The translations under genes were made by a program, and so were the position numbers. Shown here one piece after another: positions 8,923 to 20,300 of a stretch of 46,956 nucleotides of DNA. The number at the start of each line of letters is the position of its first letter. Within the stretch, counting starts at the first letter, position 1. The notes under the pieces are model-generated. The model searched no databases. It was not told where the DNA came from and saw only the letters and a list, made by a program, of their open reading frames with translations. Source of the stretch: a bacterium (GTDB taxonomy: Bacteria; RUG730; JAAEPJ01); assembly GCA_024222485.1 (NCBI GenBank), contig JAAEPJ010000239.1, positions 1-46,956 on the forward strand. The letters run 5' to 3'.

Positions 8923-10014
8923 TTAAAGTCCAAGTTTTATATGGGATTTGCCCCCGTATGCGGTTGATGAAATAACAATAGATGGATTCGCCAGATAAGC
9001 GGAAGTGCCAGTTGTATTGCAGAAAGATTGAGGGATTGTGAAAGACTGGTTTTCTCCTTTTGTAGAAATAACTATCTGATCAGAGACCTTACCTTTAACC
9101 TCACTAGAAAGCATTAATTTTATGGGGTCAGTTGTATTTTTGGGGTTTAGGTATTTTATTAGACCGTATCGTTTTTCTAGGCGTTTGATGTATTCTCTTA
9201 AATAGTAGTTTTGTTTGAATTCTTTTGATGTTGCTCCTTTTTGAAATAACTCCCTCAACTCCTTATATTCGAATTCTTTTTCTGTTTCGAACTCGAAATT
9301 AGCTTTTTGAATGAAATATAAATACATTGAGAAAAGCTTCTCATCATGTTTTTCGATGAATTTCTCGAAAATTGGCATGAAAGAGATAGGTAGTTCTACT
9401 TTTGGTGAATTGTCGATATATTCTTCTTCTTGATCTAGTTGAATTTTATTAAAATCTTCAGTTAGTTCTTGAGCTAGAGATTTTGATTTTATTAAGAGAC
9501 TGGCTTCATTGTTTTTTGTTAGAGCTGAGGTTGTCCAATTTGTACTGCCGATAATTACTGTTTCTTCATCGATAATTAAAGATTTGATATGTGTGTAATT
9601 TGTTATGTCCTCGTAATAAACTTCTAGTCCATTGCTTTTTAGATATGTGTAGGCTACCTGATTACGAACATCGTTTTTACGAGGGTCGCCTTGACCTGAG
9701 CTGGATGTAAAAGTGAAAGTTCTATCTAGAATAATTTTTATTTTCAAACCTCTTTTGTGAGCTGCGATTAAGGCATTAACGAGTTGTAAAACTTTTGAAT
9801 TACCTTGTGTGTCTGATAAAGAGATAAAATACATTGTCATATAAATTGAAGATTTAGCATTATTTATTGAATCTAGAGTTGTTTGGAAATATTTACGATT
9901 GGAGATGTTTTGGATATCTACTTTAGCTGTAACAACAGGTTTTACTATTGTTTGGGCGAATGCAATGTTGTGAGATAGAAAAATTATTAAAATTATATTT
10001 ATTAGTTTTTGCAT
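8923..10014 (-). CDS. Secreted phospholipase D-like protein, single HKD motif
   Basis: Members of the PLD superfamily cleave phosphodiester bonds in lipids or nucleic acids. This 363-residue protein has a signal peptide (residues 1-20, ending AFA-Q), so it should act outside the cytoplasm. The PLD domain covers residues 35-185, with the HKD motif H142-x-K144-x4-D149 followed by IIGSTNWTTSAL. Only one HKD is present, as in the Nuc/PLD6 nuclease type that works as a dimer. Residues 190-363 have no recognised domain. A ribosome site AAGGA precedes the ATG. Substrate cannot be decided: extracellular nuclease and phospholipase are both possible. It heads the three-gene accessory unit ending at 7980. 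Confidence 0.8.
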   Translation of the reverse strand: MQKLINIILIIFLSHNIAFAQTIVKPVVTAKVDIQNISNRKYFQTTLDSINNAKSSIYMTMYFISLSDTQGNSKVLQLVNALIAAHKRGLKIKIILDRTFTFTSSSGQGDPRKNDVRNQVAYTYLKSNGLEVYYEDITNYTHIKSLIIDEETVIIGSTNWTTSALTKNNEASLLIKSKSLAQELTEDFNKIQLDQEEEYIDNSPKVELPISFMPIFEKFIEKHDEKLFSMYLYFIQKANFEFETEKEFEYKELRELFQKGATSKEFKQNYYLREYIKRLEKRYGLIKYLNPKNTTDPIKLMLSSEVKGKVSDQIVISTKGENQSFTIPQSFCNTTGTSAYLANPSIVISSTAYGGKSHIKLGL

Positions 10015-10064
10015 ATAAAAATCCTTGAAAAATTTAATACAACGATTATAGAAAATAGCGAATA

Positions 10065-11291
10065 TTAAATATTCGTTAAAATTTCTTCTAAATTAATTAC
10101 CATTTCCAGCAACTCTTCTTTGGCAATCGGATTTTCTTCATATTCTATTCCATTATGAAGATTACCTCCAGATAGCCTGCTATATATAGTTTCAAGCTTT
10201 TGAATAATATCACAATCAATTTTTATTTCTTTTAATGTAGACTAGAGAATTCTATTATTTTTAGAACTAAAACGTGTTGGAGTAATATTTTTTAAAATTT
10301 TTTCATCAACTAAACATTCAATTGCTTTTCGTAATTTTGAACAAATGTCTTCCAAATTAAAACTCGATCCATTAAGATATTCTTTAGCAAAATTTATATA
10401 ATTTTCAGCTCTATTTTCAATATGTGATGTAATAATTCCTTTTGAACATTTCCCCTCTGATTCAATTTTGTATAAATAAATATGTTTGTTTTTTTTATTG
10501 CAAGAAGTATTAAATGTATTGCATCTATGTCCTCTTTTAGAACTTTCAAAAGCACTTAAAAATAAGCTATTATGTGTAAAAAGAATAATTTGATTATCAA
10601 GCTTCAAAAGTCTTTCTGCAAAATCACATGCTATTTTATGATCTAGGCTAGTTACTGGATCATCTAGAACAATCGGATTATTGTTTTTCTGCATTCTTAT
10701 TTCAGCAATAAATAAAGCAAGTGCTACCGTTTTTTGTTCCCCTTCACTAAAAATAGATGTAATAGAATTTTCTTTTTTAATCATAAGCTTGGTTGAAGTT
10801 TTTCCCTTTGATGAACCTGCTTCTTCAAGTTTTACATCTAGTTTAGAAAATCCAGAGAAATATTCAATCTCTTCAATAAATTTCAAACGAAGATTTTCAG
10901 TTAAAAGCTCATTATGAGCCTGTTTTGAAATTTCTGTAAGTTTTTTAGTATTTATGCTTTTTAATTTTTCATTAAGCAACTCTGCTTCTTTATGGTATTC
11001 AAACCATTTTTCCAAATCTTCTTTTTGTTCGGAAACTGATTTATGTTCCCGTAAATTTGTTAAATTTTGTGTTATATCCTGTATTTTTTTATCTTTTTCA
11101 GTTTTATTTAAACCATATTCTTGAATGTTTGTATCTATATTAGTAATAGTAGTCTCTATTGCAGTACTCACAGTATCTATATTGCTCAATGTAATATCTT
11201 TAAACTCGTTTTTTTGTTCAATAACTTCAAAATTGCTGATGAGATGTATTTGGAGAATTTGTCTCTTAGATTGAATTATGATAATTCTCAT
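10065..11291 (-). pseudogene. Truncated AAA_13/RloC-like ATPase broken by an in-frame TAG
   Basis: The open part (10242-11291) holds the C-terminal half of an SMC/ABC-type ATPase. It contains coiled coil, then the signature FSEGEQKTVALALFIAEI near residues 181-198, Walker B PIVLDDPVTSLD near 206-217, and the switch histidine in FTHNSLF near 240. This pattern fits the AAA_13 family, which includes anticodon-nuclease and defence ATPases. The Walker A half is absent. The frame ends at TAG (10242-10244). After it the same frame continues for 58 codons, starting STLKEIKIDCDIIQK, to TAA at 10065-10067 and reads as a natural C-terminus. The first 15-20 residues at the 11291 end are antisense to the recombinase-like frame. 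This is a decayed gene fragment. Confidence 0.75.
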
Positions 11292-12053
11292 AAGTCAAAA
11301 AATTTGGATACGCAAGAAAGGTTTTCAGAAAGTTCAGAAAGGTTTGTAAAAAGTTCAGAAATTGGAGAAGAGCGAGAGATTGGGTTTCGAACTTCTAATA
11401 AAGATTTTTTACAAAAAAATGAAAATGTCTCGGGCCATAAAATATCTAGCGAACTCGCGCCACCTGAAAGTTTTGCGGATGCAAAAACACTAAAAAAAAT
11501 GTTTTTAAAGGTTGTTGATTTAGTAAAAATAAAAGAAGGAGAATTGTCTAATTTGAAAATAAGGAAGTACATTAATAAAATAATTTATGATTCTAATAAT
11601 ATTGAAATAGAATTTAAGTATCCAATTGTTAGAGGGTTTTCTGAGGACTGCGCGGTAGTGCCGCCAGCAGGGCGGCTGCACCGCGACCAAGCACAGGAGG
11701 GCGCGAAGATAAACGAGGGGCAAATAAAAAAAACTTTTAACGCGAGCAGTATAAACGATAGGCAAAAAGGCGGAGCTATTTCCCCGAGAAGGATAGAAAA
11801 AGGGGAGGGAGCAGAGAGCAAAATTTCAGAGGTTTACGACTCAAATGTTCGGTGCGAGCCTCAAACTCTAACGTTGAAACTAGAGGATGATAGTAAGAAT
11901 TCCTATGATTATGTTGTAAATTTAGACTATAAAAATGGAAGTATAAATAGAATAGGATTTAAGCAAGAAAGTGATGATTTGGAATTAATAAAGAAGAATC
12001 CTCAAAATGAAAATGAATCTGAGGATAATATTAGAATCTTCTACCGTGGTTAA
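11244..12053 (+). CDS. Serine recombinase-like remnant with an inserted palindrome
   Basis: A 270-codon frame that converges on tRNA-Thr, stopping 17 bases before it. The middle part, LSNLKIRKYINKIIYDSNNI and then EIEFKYP, resembles the last helix and strand of large serine recombinases. Upstream is a linker rich in Ser, Glu and Phe. No catalytic domain is present, so the protein is at best a tail. After EFKYPIVRGFSE the reading frame runs into a GC-rich insert (11651-11685 palindrome and flanks), giving an unnatural Arg/Gly/Gln-rich stretch, before ordinary AT-rich coding resumes near 11880. The frame also extends upstream antisense to the ATPase remnant; ATG 11244 is a nominal start. It is probably a non-functional remnant. 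Confidence 0.45.
   Translation: MYLENLSLRLNYDNSHKSKNLDTQERFSESSERFVKSSEIGEEREIGFRTSNKDFLQKNENVSGHKISSELAPPESFADAKTLKKMFLKVVDLVKIKEGELSNLKIRKYINKIIYDSNNIEIEFKYPIVRGFSEDCAVVPPAGRLHRDQAQEGAKINEGQIKKTFNASSINDRQKGGAISPRRIEKGEGAESKISEVYDSNVRCEPQTLTLKLEDDSKNSYDYVVNLDYKNGSINRIGFKQESDDLELIKKNPQNENESEDNIRIFYRG
11651..11685. repeat. GC-rich REP-like imperfect palindrome inside an open frame
   Basis: Arms CGCGGTAGTGCCGCC (11651-11665) and GGCGGCTGCACCGCG (11671-11685) flank a 5-base loop AGCAG. Twelve of 15 positions pair, with a 3x3 internal mismatch. The GC content is strikingly higher than in the surrounding sequence. The element keeps the surrounding frame open, like the in-frame palindromic elements known from Rickettsia. 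I cannot see a second clear copy in this window. Confidence 0.6.
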
Positions 12054-12070
12054 AAAAGGTACAAATAATA

Positions 12071-12143
12071 AGCTCAGGAGCGGATTTGAACCGCCGACCT
12101 CACCCTTACCAAGGGTGTGCTCTACCGACTGAGCTACCTGAGC
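12071..12143 (-). tRNA. tRNA-Thr (anticodon GGU)
   Basis: On the minus strand the acceptor stem pairs GCTCAGG (12137-12143) with CCTGAGC (12072-12078). The D-arm reads TAGCTCAGTCGGTAGAGCA. The anticodon stem-loop CACCC-TTGGTAA-GGGTG carries GGT, and the T-arm GGCGGTTCAAATCCGC is canonical. CCA is not encoded. A recombinase-like remnant on the opposite strand ends 17 bases from its 3' end, which is a common position for integration sites. Confidence 0.96.
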
Positions 12144-12224
12144 ATTTTAGTTAATTATAAACCAAAAATATATTTATTTTACTGTAAAACCCTAAATATT
12201 ACCACCATGAATAATATTGTATTT

Positions 12225-13808
12225 TTATGATCGGAACCATTTAATCGCCGCATTGGTAGAATCATCATGGCATAAAACTTCTGCACTATTGAACTCTGTC
12301 AAAATTCTATTTGCACAAACTTTTCCAAGCTGAACCCCCCATTGATCAAAAGAAAAAATATTCCAAATAATGCCTTGTACAAAAATTTTATGCTCATATA
12401 AAGCAATCAAAGAACCTAATATCTCAGGAGTTAGCTTATTCATCAAAATTTTATTAGAAGGTCTATTTCCCTCAAAAGTCTTATGATAAGCTAACCATTC
12501 ATCCTTAGTCTCTGTTTCTAAAACTTCCTTAGTCGTCTTGCCAAAAGCCATAGCTTCAGCCTGTGCAAACATATTTGCCATAAGCTTTTGATGATGATCA
12601 CCCACTGGATTCAAAGACTCTTTAAAACCAATAAAATCACAAGGAATTAACTTCGTTCCTTGGTGGATCAATTGATAAAAAGCATGCTGACCATTCGTAC
12701 CAGGCTCACCCCAAATAATCGGACCAGTTTGATAATTAACCTTTTCACCTTTTTTGTTAATATTTTTACCATTACTCTCCATATCCGCTTGCTGAAGATA
12801 CGCGGCAAAGCGTGAAAGATATTGGTCATATGGTAAAACAGCAGATGTTTCGACAGCAAAAAAATTATTATACCAAATACCGATAAGAGCTAGAATAACA
12901 GGAAGATTATCCTCAAGTTCCATAGTCTTAAAATGGTTGTCCATCTGATGATAACCATCCAATAACTTAAAAAAATTATCAACACCAACATTAATCATAA
13001 CAGGTAAACCAATTGCACTGCATAAAGAATAACGACCACCTACCCAATCCCAAAATTCAAGCATATTAGAGGGATCTATACCAAAATCAATAACAGCCTC
13101 TTTGTTAGTAGAAAGTGCAATAAAGTGTTTTGCTACCGAAGACTCTGTAGCAGAAGCTGCCAAAATCCAGGACTTAGCAGTATAAGCATTCGTCATAGTC
13201 TCCTGTGTCGTAAAAGTTTTTGAAGCAACAATAAATAAAGTCTCCTCAGGGTCTAGTCCATAAGTTTCTTCAACAAAGTGCGTAGCATCAACATTAGATA
13301 TAAATTTAATATTTAAATCTCTTTGCGAATAATGCTTTAACCCAAAACTCGCCATAACTGGACCAAGGTCTGATCCACCAATGCCAATATTGATAATATT
13401 CTTAATCTTTTTACCTGAAAATCCTCGCCATTTACCCGCTCTAATCTTATTAGAAATCTCAGACATTTGAGCTAAAACTTCATTCACTCTAGGCATAATA
13501 TCTTTACCGTCAACCACTACTGGAGTATTCCCTCTATTTCTCAAAGCAGTATGTAAAACAGCACGACCTTCCGTCTCATTTATCTTCGATCCACGAAACA
13601 TCCTGCCAATCTCAGTTTTTAAATCAGCCTCACGTGCTAGCTCAAATAGCTTTGAAAGCGTTTCTTCTGTCATCCTATTCATTGAGTAATCAAGTGTAAT
13701 TCCTACGGCTTGTTTGGTGAATTTTTTAACACGAGATTTATCTTTAAACAATTCTCGCAAATGTAAGTCTTTAATCTCTTCATAATGCTTTTGTAAACTT
13801 CTGTTCAT
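12225..13808 (-). CDS. pgi: Glucose-6-phosphate isomerase
   Basis: Interconverts glucose 6-phosphate and fructose 6-phosphate in glycolysis and gluconeogenesis. The 527-residue protein is of the long (about 550) classical type. Signatures are [15 protein letters not shown] (139-153), [13 protein letters not shown] (196-208), [14 protein letters not shown] (257-270), [18 protein letters not shown] (367-384, E368 likely the catalytic base) and [12 protein letters not shown] near the C-terminus. It starts 24 bases after rsfS, so the two are probably cotranscribed. No oddities are seen, and the key motifs are intact. Confidence 0.98.
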   Translation of the reverse strand: MNRSLQKHYEEIKDLHLRELFKDKSRVKKFTKQAVGITLDYSMNRMTEETLSKLFELAREADLKTEIGRMFRGSKINETEGRAVLHTALRNRGNTPVVVDGKDIMPRVNEVLAQMSEISNKIRAGKWRGFSGKKIKNIINIGIGGSDLGPVMASFGLKHYSQRDLNIKFISNVDATHFVEETYGLDPEETLFIVASKTFTTQETMTNAYTAKSWILAASATESSVAKHFIALSTNKEAVIDFGIDPSNMLEFWDWVGGRYSLCSAIGLPVMINVGVDNFFKLLDGYHQMDNHFKTMELEDNLPVILALIGIWYNNFFAVETSAVLPYDQYLSRFAAYLQQADMESNGKNINKKGEKVNYQTGPIIWGEPGTNGQHAFYQLIHQGTKLIPCDFIGFKESLNPVGDHHQKLMANMFAQAEAMAFGKTTKEVLETETKDEWLAYHKTFEGNRPSNKILMNKLTPEILGSLIALYEHKIFVQGIIWNIFSFDQWGVQLGKVCANRILTEFNSAEVLCHDDSTNAAIKWFRS

Positions 13809-13832
13809 TTTAATTTCCTTTCTAATAGCAAT

Positions 13833-14186
13833 CTAAAATTCTATTTTTTTAGCATCGCCCCAAATACTTTCTATGTTGTATTCTGTTCTTAAATCATCTG
13901 TAAAAACATGCAAAATAACAAAACCAAAATCAATCACTGCCCAATGACTATCTTTAGCAGTTCCTTCTCTATGTAATAAAGGTATTCCAGCATCTTGCAT
14001 ATCCTGTTTTACATAATTTAGAAGTGCATTCACATGAACATAAGAATTACCTGTCGCAATCACAAAAAAATCAGTAATACTTGATTTACCTCTAACATCT
14101 AAAACCACAATATCCTCTGCTTTTTTAGCTGATAAAGTCCTCGTCAATATTTTTATTGCTTTTAAGTCTTCCATTTTATAAAACAA
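13833..14186 (-). CDS. rsfS: Ribosomal silencing factor RsfS (Iojap family)
   Basis: RsfS binds ribosomal protein uL14 on the 50S subunit and blocks subunit joining under starvation. The 117-residue protein shows the family pattern: KKAEDIVVLDVRGKSSITDF, FFVIATGNSYVHVNALLNYV, GTAKDSHWAVIDFGFVILHV and the terminal ESIWGDAK. Length is normal (about 110-130). The upstream gene is the giant gene, 118 bases away, with a possible promoter in between, and pgi follows on the same strand. In many bacteria rsfS sits with nadD; here it does not. Confidence 0.95.
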   Translation of the reverse strand: MFYKMEDLKAIKILTRTLSAKKAEDIVVLDVRGKSSITDFFVIATGNSYVHVNALLNYVKQDMQDAGIPLLHREGTAKDSHWAVIDFGFVILHVFTDDLRTEYNIESIWGDAKKIEF

Positions 14187-14233
14187 CCTTTATTATCTAT
14201 ATTAAGGGTTAAAATAATCCCTGTAAAAAAAAA

Positions 14234-14262
14234 ATTATAATAAATTCCTTTTTTTTTGTCTT
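14234..14262 (-). promoter_or_regulatory. Candidate sigma-70-type promoter for rsfS-pgi
   Basis: On the minus strand AAGACA (14257-14262) is followed after 17 bases by TATAAT (14234-14239), about 48 bases before the rsfS ATG. The -10 is perfect and the -35 matches four of six consensus bases. The region is very AT-rich, so chance matches are likely. Confidence 0.35.
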
Positions 14263-14304
14263 GTATTTTTTATACAACATAACATCTTTTCTAAAGGGCA
14301 AGTA

Positions 14305-17300
14305 TTAAGCAGCTGTATCTAAATACCTTAACTCATCAAGCTCAATTTTATCATCTTGTCCACTAATTTCTTTACGCTTAGCCAATGTTAGGGTTACCCC
14401 AAGCTCATGAGTAACTCTAGCAAAACTCCGCATAAACTTTTGCATATCTAAACTATCTACTTGATTTACATCTTTAAATACTGCCGTATATGCTTGGTAA
14501 GATTTATTAGATCCACTTACACCTAGCATGATATTCCCTGCAGCAACAGGCATAAACATCTGAGGCAGAATAAAGGTATCTGTTTGAATTAAGCCTAAGC
14601 TGTCTTTTAACTTGCCATCTTTCATAGCTTCTCTAATATCTTTGACTTCTGCATCACTTTTAGCCAGTGTAATAATATCTTTATCAGAGAATTGAGAGGT
14701 ATAAGTTTTTATCTCTTCTATATTTGTAGCAATTATATCGCCTCTAATAGCGATCGTTGCCTTACCTAGAATACCAGATTCTATATATTTATTAAGCTTT
14801 CGCTTCTGCTTACGTGTTAATTTTGCGTCTCGATAATCAAGGTTAATAAAAATTTCATAATTTGAGTACTCAAGTTTCTCCTTCTCTGACTTTAGAATAT
14901 CTTTTGCAAATTGTAATCGATTATCTAGTATTTCTCTATCATATTTTTCTCTTTTTAGTTCCTGATCTTTAAGCTTAACATCTAATTTTTCGATCTTTTT
15001 TTCTTGCTTCGCTCTACTTCCTTTCTGTTTCTTAGCTTCTTTCAATTGGTTAGAATCAGGCTCTTTTAAATCTTCCTTTTTTATTCTTTCCAATAAGTTT
15101 GTTCGCTTACTCATCAACAGCCTTTTGTTTATAAGATCTTTCTTATTCAATTTTTTAATCTGTTGAGATATAGAAGCTAAATTCGCCTGTACTTTATCCC
15201 AATTTTCTTTCCTAGTAATCAACCTAGCTTGTTTTACAGAAACTTCCGGCGTATTATCAACTAACTGAGCTTTTTTTGCTGTTAATTTTTTAATTTCTGC
15301 ATTGATCTTCTCTATGGAATAATCACTAATATTCTCCAAGTCTTTCCTAACTTTTCTCACTGCTTTTTCTGCTTTTTTGACTGCTTCGACCTTCTCTCTC
15401 TCTGCTTTTAGGCCCTCAAGTAGCTCTTCTAATTCCTCTTCCGATGTAAAAGTCTTAAGTGCCTCACCTTTTTTCGAGAATCGCTCCATTCTAATAACAG
15501 GCGTTGATACATTATTGACTGTTTCCTGATAGACATCAATAACATTATTTTGTTGAGTATTCATCCCCTCAACCTTAATACTTCCTCTAAACCCTTCTCT
15601 ATTTAAAAATCGTGCTAATGCCATAACTTCATAAGAAGATTTAGCAAAATCTTTATTAATGATAAATGTTTTGATATTAGCCAAGTCAATATTCTGTAAA
15701 TCTATTTTCAACTGTTCAGTAAAGCGAACAGTTTTAATTTTAAAAACTTCATCTTTTATCTCCTGCTTTATAGTATCCATTCGTGATTCTATTTGATCTA
15801 TTAGTTTACCAGATCTACTCATAATTGTAATATTTTCTCCATAAAAGTCATTAAGCACTCCTTTCCAATTAAAAAGACCTTTCCTTTCATGGCCAAAGGC
15901 TTCATTGCTTAGATCATCTTTACTATATTTCATCTCATAATTAAAATAATAATTCTCCATATCAAACTCCATATCAAACTCCATATCAAAAATCTCATCT
16001 TCAACACCAAAAATTAACTCCCCATAATAGCCTCTTAACTCTGGGCTAACTAAAGTCTTTCGCAACCATTCTTTTAACTCTGCCTTTGACCCAAGTGCAG
16101 AACTATCGATCTTAATAACTCTTTTATTAAGCATTTCTATTCTTACATCCGTTTCTTTATCGTTTAAAAGGTTTCCTTTCGTATTTTGGACAGTAACATG
16201 AGATGCACTGCCTTTCTCTATCATTTCATCTTGAAAAAAAGATATGAGTTCTAAAATAAATTTTTTACTCTCTTTACTACCATTATTATCCAGTATAATT
16301 TCGATATCTTTATTAGGAGAATAATATTCCAAAGAAATCTGTCTCAACCCTTTAATAAAATCGATAGGATTCTTATTATAATACTCTATTCCCTCTTCTT
16401 TCATATTTAAAACTACTTTATCAGGAAGGACCTTGTCAATAATTAAAGGAGTACTTTTCCCATCAAATTCGCTCACTATTTTAGTTTTTAAAAATTTATA
16501 GCCATTATCTAATCCCAGAGACTTAAGTTTATCTTTGGTTTCCGCAACATTTTTCTGATTTTTTATTAACATATCCTCACTAAAATAACCTTCTTCAAAG
16601 TCCGGCTTAACCTGACTAACAACGCTATTTCTTGCTTGACGATTATTTTCAAAAAATAGAATCCTTGATACATCTTCTTTTTTAAAAGTATTTCTAATAT
16701 ATAACGCCTCTTTACTACGCCAAGTTTTTATCTGGGTTTTAAGTTTACCATCAGTGGCTCCAAAATATATCCCACTTCGCCTAAAAACAATATCTTGTGT
16801 TAACCTTTCATTCTCTGATATTTCCTGATAAATATCTTCTGCCATCTTCACATATTGTCGTGATTTAACACTATCTAAGTCAATAACAACTCGACCGCTC
16901 TTACTCTCTAACTGTTTCAAAATGACCTTAACATTAGAATTATATGTGGGGTGAATATTTTTATACCATAAAGTCTGTATTTTAGCTGATATTGGTTGAA
17001 ATAAAGAGGCCAATACTCCCAATCCTGCTAACCCCATAGCAATATAAGAAAATACTAGCAAGATAGACATAAAAATAGTTGGCCAAAAGAAACAGATTGC
17101 AACTAATGCCAACATAGCTAAAACAACAACAGCCGCAACACCAGCAACGGACTTAAAAGAAGTAGATTCACTTGTAGATTCACTTTTAGATTCACTTTTA
17201 GATTCACTTTTAGATTCACTTTTATAGCATTTGTATAAAACTAACATACTAGGAAGTAAAAAAGGGACTGTTAAAAAAGCCATAGAACCTATAGATAAAG

Positions 17301-20300
17301 CACCTACGAAAATAAAGGTAATAGCTAAAATTATAGCAAAAACTAATAAAGCAGCTGAAATAACTAACAACCACTTAAATGGGGTAGTCCATTCCCTAAC
17401 AATTTCTGTTTCAAATTTAATCACTTTCGCTTCATTCATACTCTCAAACTCTTCATTAGAAATCAGTCCTCTAAATATAGACATATCCTCCGCCCTCTCA
17501 GATAAATCTAGTTCACTGTTTCTACTGACCAATCGATCTTTTTTCGCTTCATAAACATCAACTAATCTCCCCCTCGTATCTTTTAAAACAAATGTTTTCA
17601 CATGCAAGGTATTCAAAGAAGTCCCAATCAAAAGATTTCTGCGGTCATTTAACCTTTCCACCGCTTCTTTGACTCCTTTTTCTGCTTCTTTACTGAATTC
17701 CGCACTAATAATAATCTCATCAAAAAGTTCATTAATATCATTATTTTGAGCTTGTTCCATCATCGCGTATTCAATCTGTTTCGATAATATTTCAATGTAA
17801 TCGTTTTTTTGAATTGAGGATAATTTCCTCAGCATAATCTTCCTACCCAAACTCCTATACCAAGGATTTTTGATATCTTTTTTGATTGAACGCATTATTT
17901 TCTCACTAACAATAAGCTGTTTTCTACCCCCATTATTTTTAATAATGTAACCTTTATTTCCTTCCCTATCTTTTAATGCACGCCCAAATAAAACCTCTTG
18001 ATGAGCATTTTCTAAATTTAAATATAACTGAACAACATTTGCATCACTAGAAAACAATAATCGTGAGTTCTCAGGAAAAGATCGGACAACTATATCCTCT
18101 TTAAAAAAATTAATAAAATTTTCATTAGAAATAATTCCCAACTCTTTATCTACAGCACCCTCCTCAATAGCTTTGACAGTTCCCTCCCCTAAAAATTCAG
18201 CTTTCTTATTATCTAGACGCTGACGAATTTCTAGCCCTGCTCTTATCCGCCTTATTAAATTAACTTCAAGTTTCGTATTTTCCTCTTTACTCGTATTAGT
18301 AGATAAACTTTTTCTAATTTGAAGTTGCTGCAATTTATTAGTATTAATTCTTTTAATATCATTCACCATTTCATGTCTACTAGACTTAAGAGCTGCAAGC
18401 TTCCGAACCTCTTCTTGCCTGAACCTTTCAAGTAATGCACGCCTGACTGCTCTTTTTTCCAGAGGATCCTTTATTAAACCATTATCAACGCTTAAATCAA
18501 TTGCCCTGACTATATCTTTAGACCCTGAATTATTAAGCCTAGTCGTAACTTGATCAGCTAAGCTTGTAATGTATCCATACTGTATCCTTTCTAAGGCAAA
18601 CCGGGACTCTTGTGTTTCCCGTAACTTATCTTCTAATTGATGTTTCTCTTTTACATATAACAAAGAATTAAGTACATCTTCCATCGCTATCATTTTTTTG
18701 CTAGTCTTAATATTTAGTGCATACTTTTCCTCAAGCACTTTTAGAGTTTGAATATGGTAAGTCTTAGAATTATACTTTCCTCCAAGTTTTTCTATATTCT
18801 CTAGACTTTCAAAATCTAGAGCAATATCAACAAGATTATTCTTTAAAGCCTTTTTTTCTATATCGTTATAAAAAACAGCCCTCTTTGCTACAATTTTATG
18901 AAATTCAAGAGCAGCACTCTCTTCTTTGATCGTATCCTCACGAAGATCTATCTCTTCAAGCTTACTCTCAACTTCCTTAATTTTTTCACGCATACCATTT
19001 TCAATTTGGGATTGCTCTTGCTCACTATCATTAATAATAATCTGTGAAATAATCGTCAAAGCTTGCGTTATATCAACAATATTATTTAACTTTTGCCTAA
19101 GTCTTGCATCCTCTTCTTCTTTAGTCGCTTCCCTAATATTGGAAACAATATCTACTGTAATATTTCTTTGTTCTACTTGACTTTTAAGCTGAGCTTCTTT
19201 TCTCAAATTTTTTAAAAACAACTCACGATCTGTCTTGGTTAAGTTATTAAGTCGTTTCTCAGAAAGCCTGATCCTTAAATTAAAGGGACCACCTTCCCTC
19301 CATAAATCTTCACTTATTCCAAAATTTGGACTTTCAATGCTTGCTTTAAATTCTATATCAGCTTCATTTTCAAGCTGCAGACTAGAAAATTCTTCTCCAA
19401 GATAAATATCTGTGTAATCTATATTACGCATTAAATGCTCATACTCTGCAAACGCCACATCAATCTCATCCATCCTTTTTTGTGAACCATTAACCATTAA
19501 ATATTGAGCATCTTTAAGCTGCTTATCCGTGGTTGCTGTATATACATCCAGCTGTTTTGAGCCCCATAATGTAGCCCCCCATGTATCATCAGTAACGATG
19601 CGTTCAAATTGATTTAAAAGTGCAGAATCTTTATTTAAACTTTTAAATAACTGAGGATCAATAACAATAGCACTAACATTCGCCCTCATCTTCCTTGTTT
19701 TATGCATTTTTTTCAAAGTTTCAACTAGCATCTGCGGATCTGAAGTTTCAATCCTTTGGACATCTTGCGTACTACCACCTGTTACGGCTTTATTAACAAT
19801 TTTAACTGATCTTCTACTTGCAATATCTTGCACGCCTTGCATTTTTCTTTGTGGGTTTAAATGTCTAGCAATATATGCGGCAGTATCAATCAACTGTGCT
19901 GTAATATTGGTACTATGTGATGAATTTATTTCAGATAATGTAATAATTTCTCCTTTTAAGGCTCTTTGCTTCATCTCAAATCTCACCTCTTGCCAGTTAC
20001 GCTTTTTCATCTGACGAATCGCTGCTTTCCCAGACTTTAAATCTGAGATCCTTGCACTGATCTCTGCTCTTAAAGAAACATCCTCTACAAATGCTGATTT
20101 TTTATATGGAGTAAGCTTTGTTTTAACTCGAATCAAAGTATTCTTCCATCCTCGGCCAATTAAAGCTTCCATTACACTTATTGAGGCATCAATATTTCCC
20201 TCCATCATTTTAGTAAAGACTTCCTGAGAAGTTTTAAATTTACCTTTTTCAGCACGAATTAAGTCGGCAGTTCTGCCCCGACCATTTCTAACCTGTTCAA

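Noticed and set aside
10242-10244. Programmed amber recoding in the AAA_13 gene
   Set aside because: The gene already lacks its Walker A half and is joined to another remnant, so simple decay explains the TAG better.
14260-14280. Hairpin after the giant gene as terminator (TTGTAT/ATACAA)
   Set aside because: The stem is short and AT-only and is followed by an A-run rather than a T-run in the direction of transcription.
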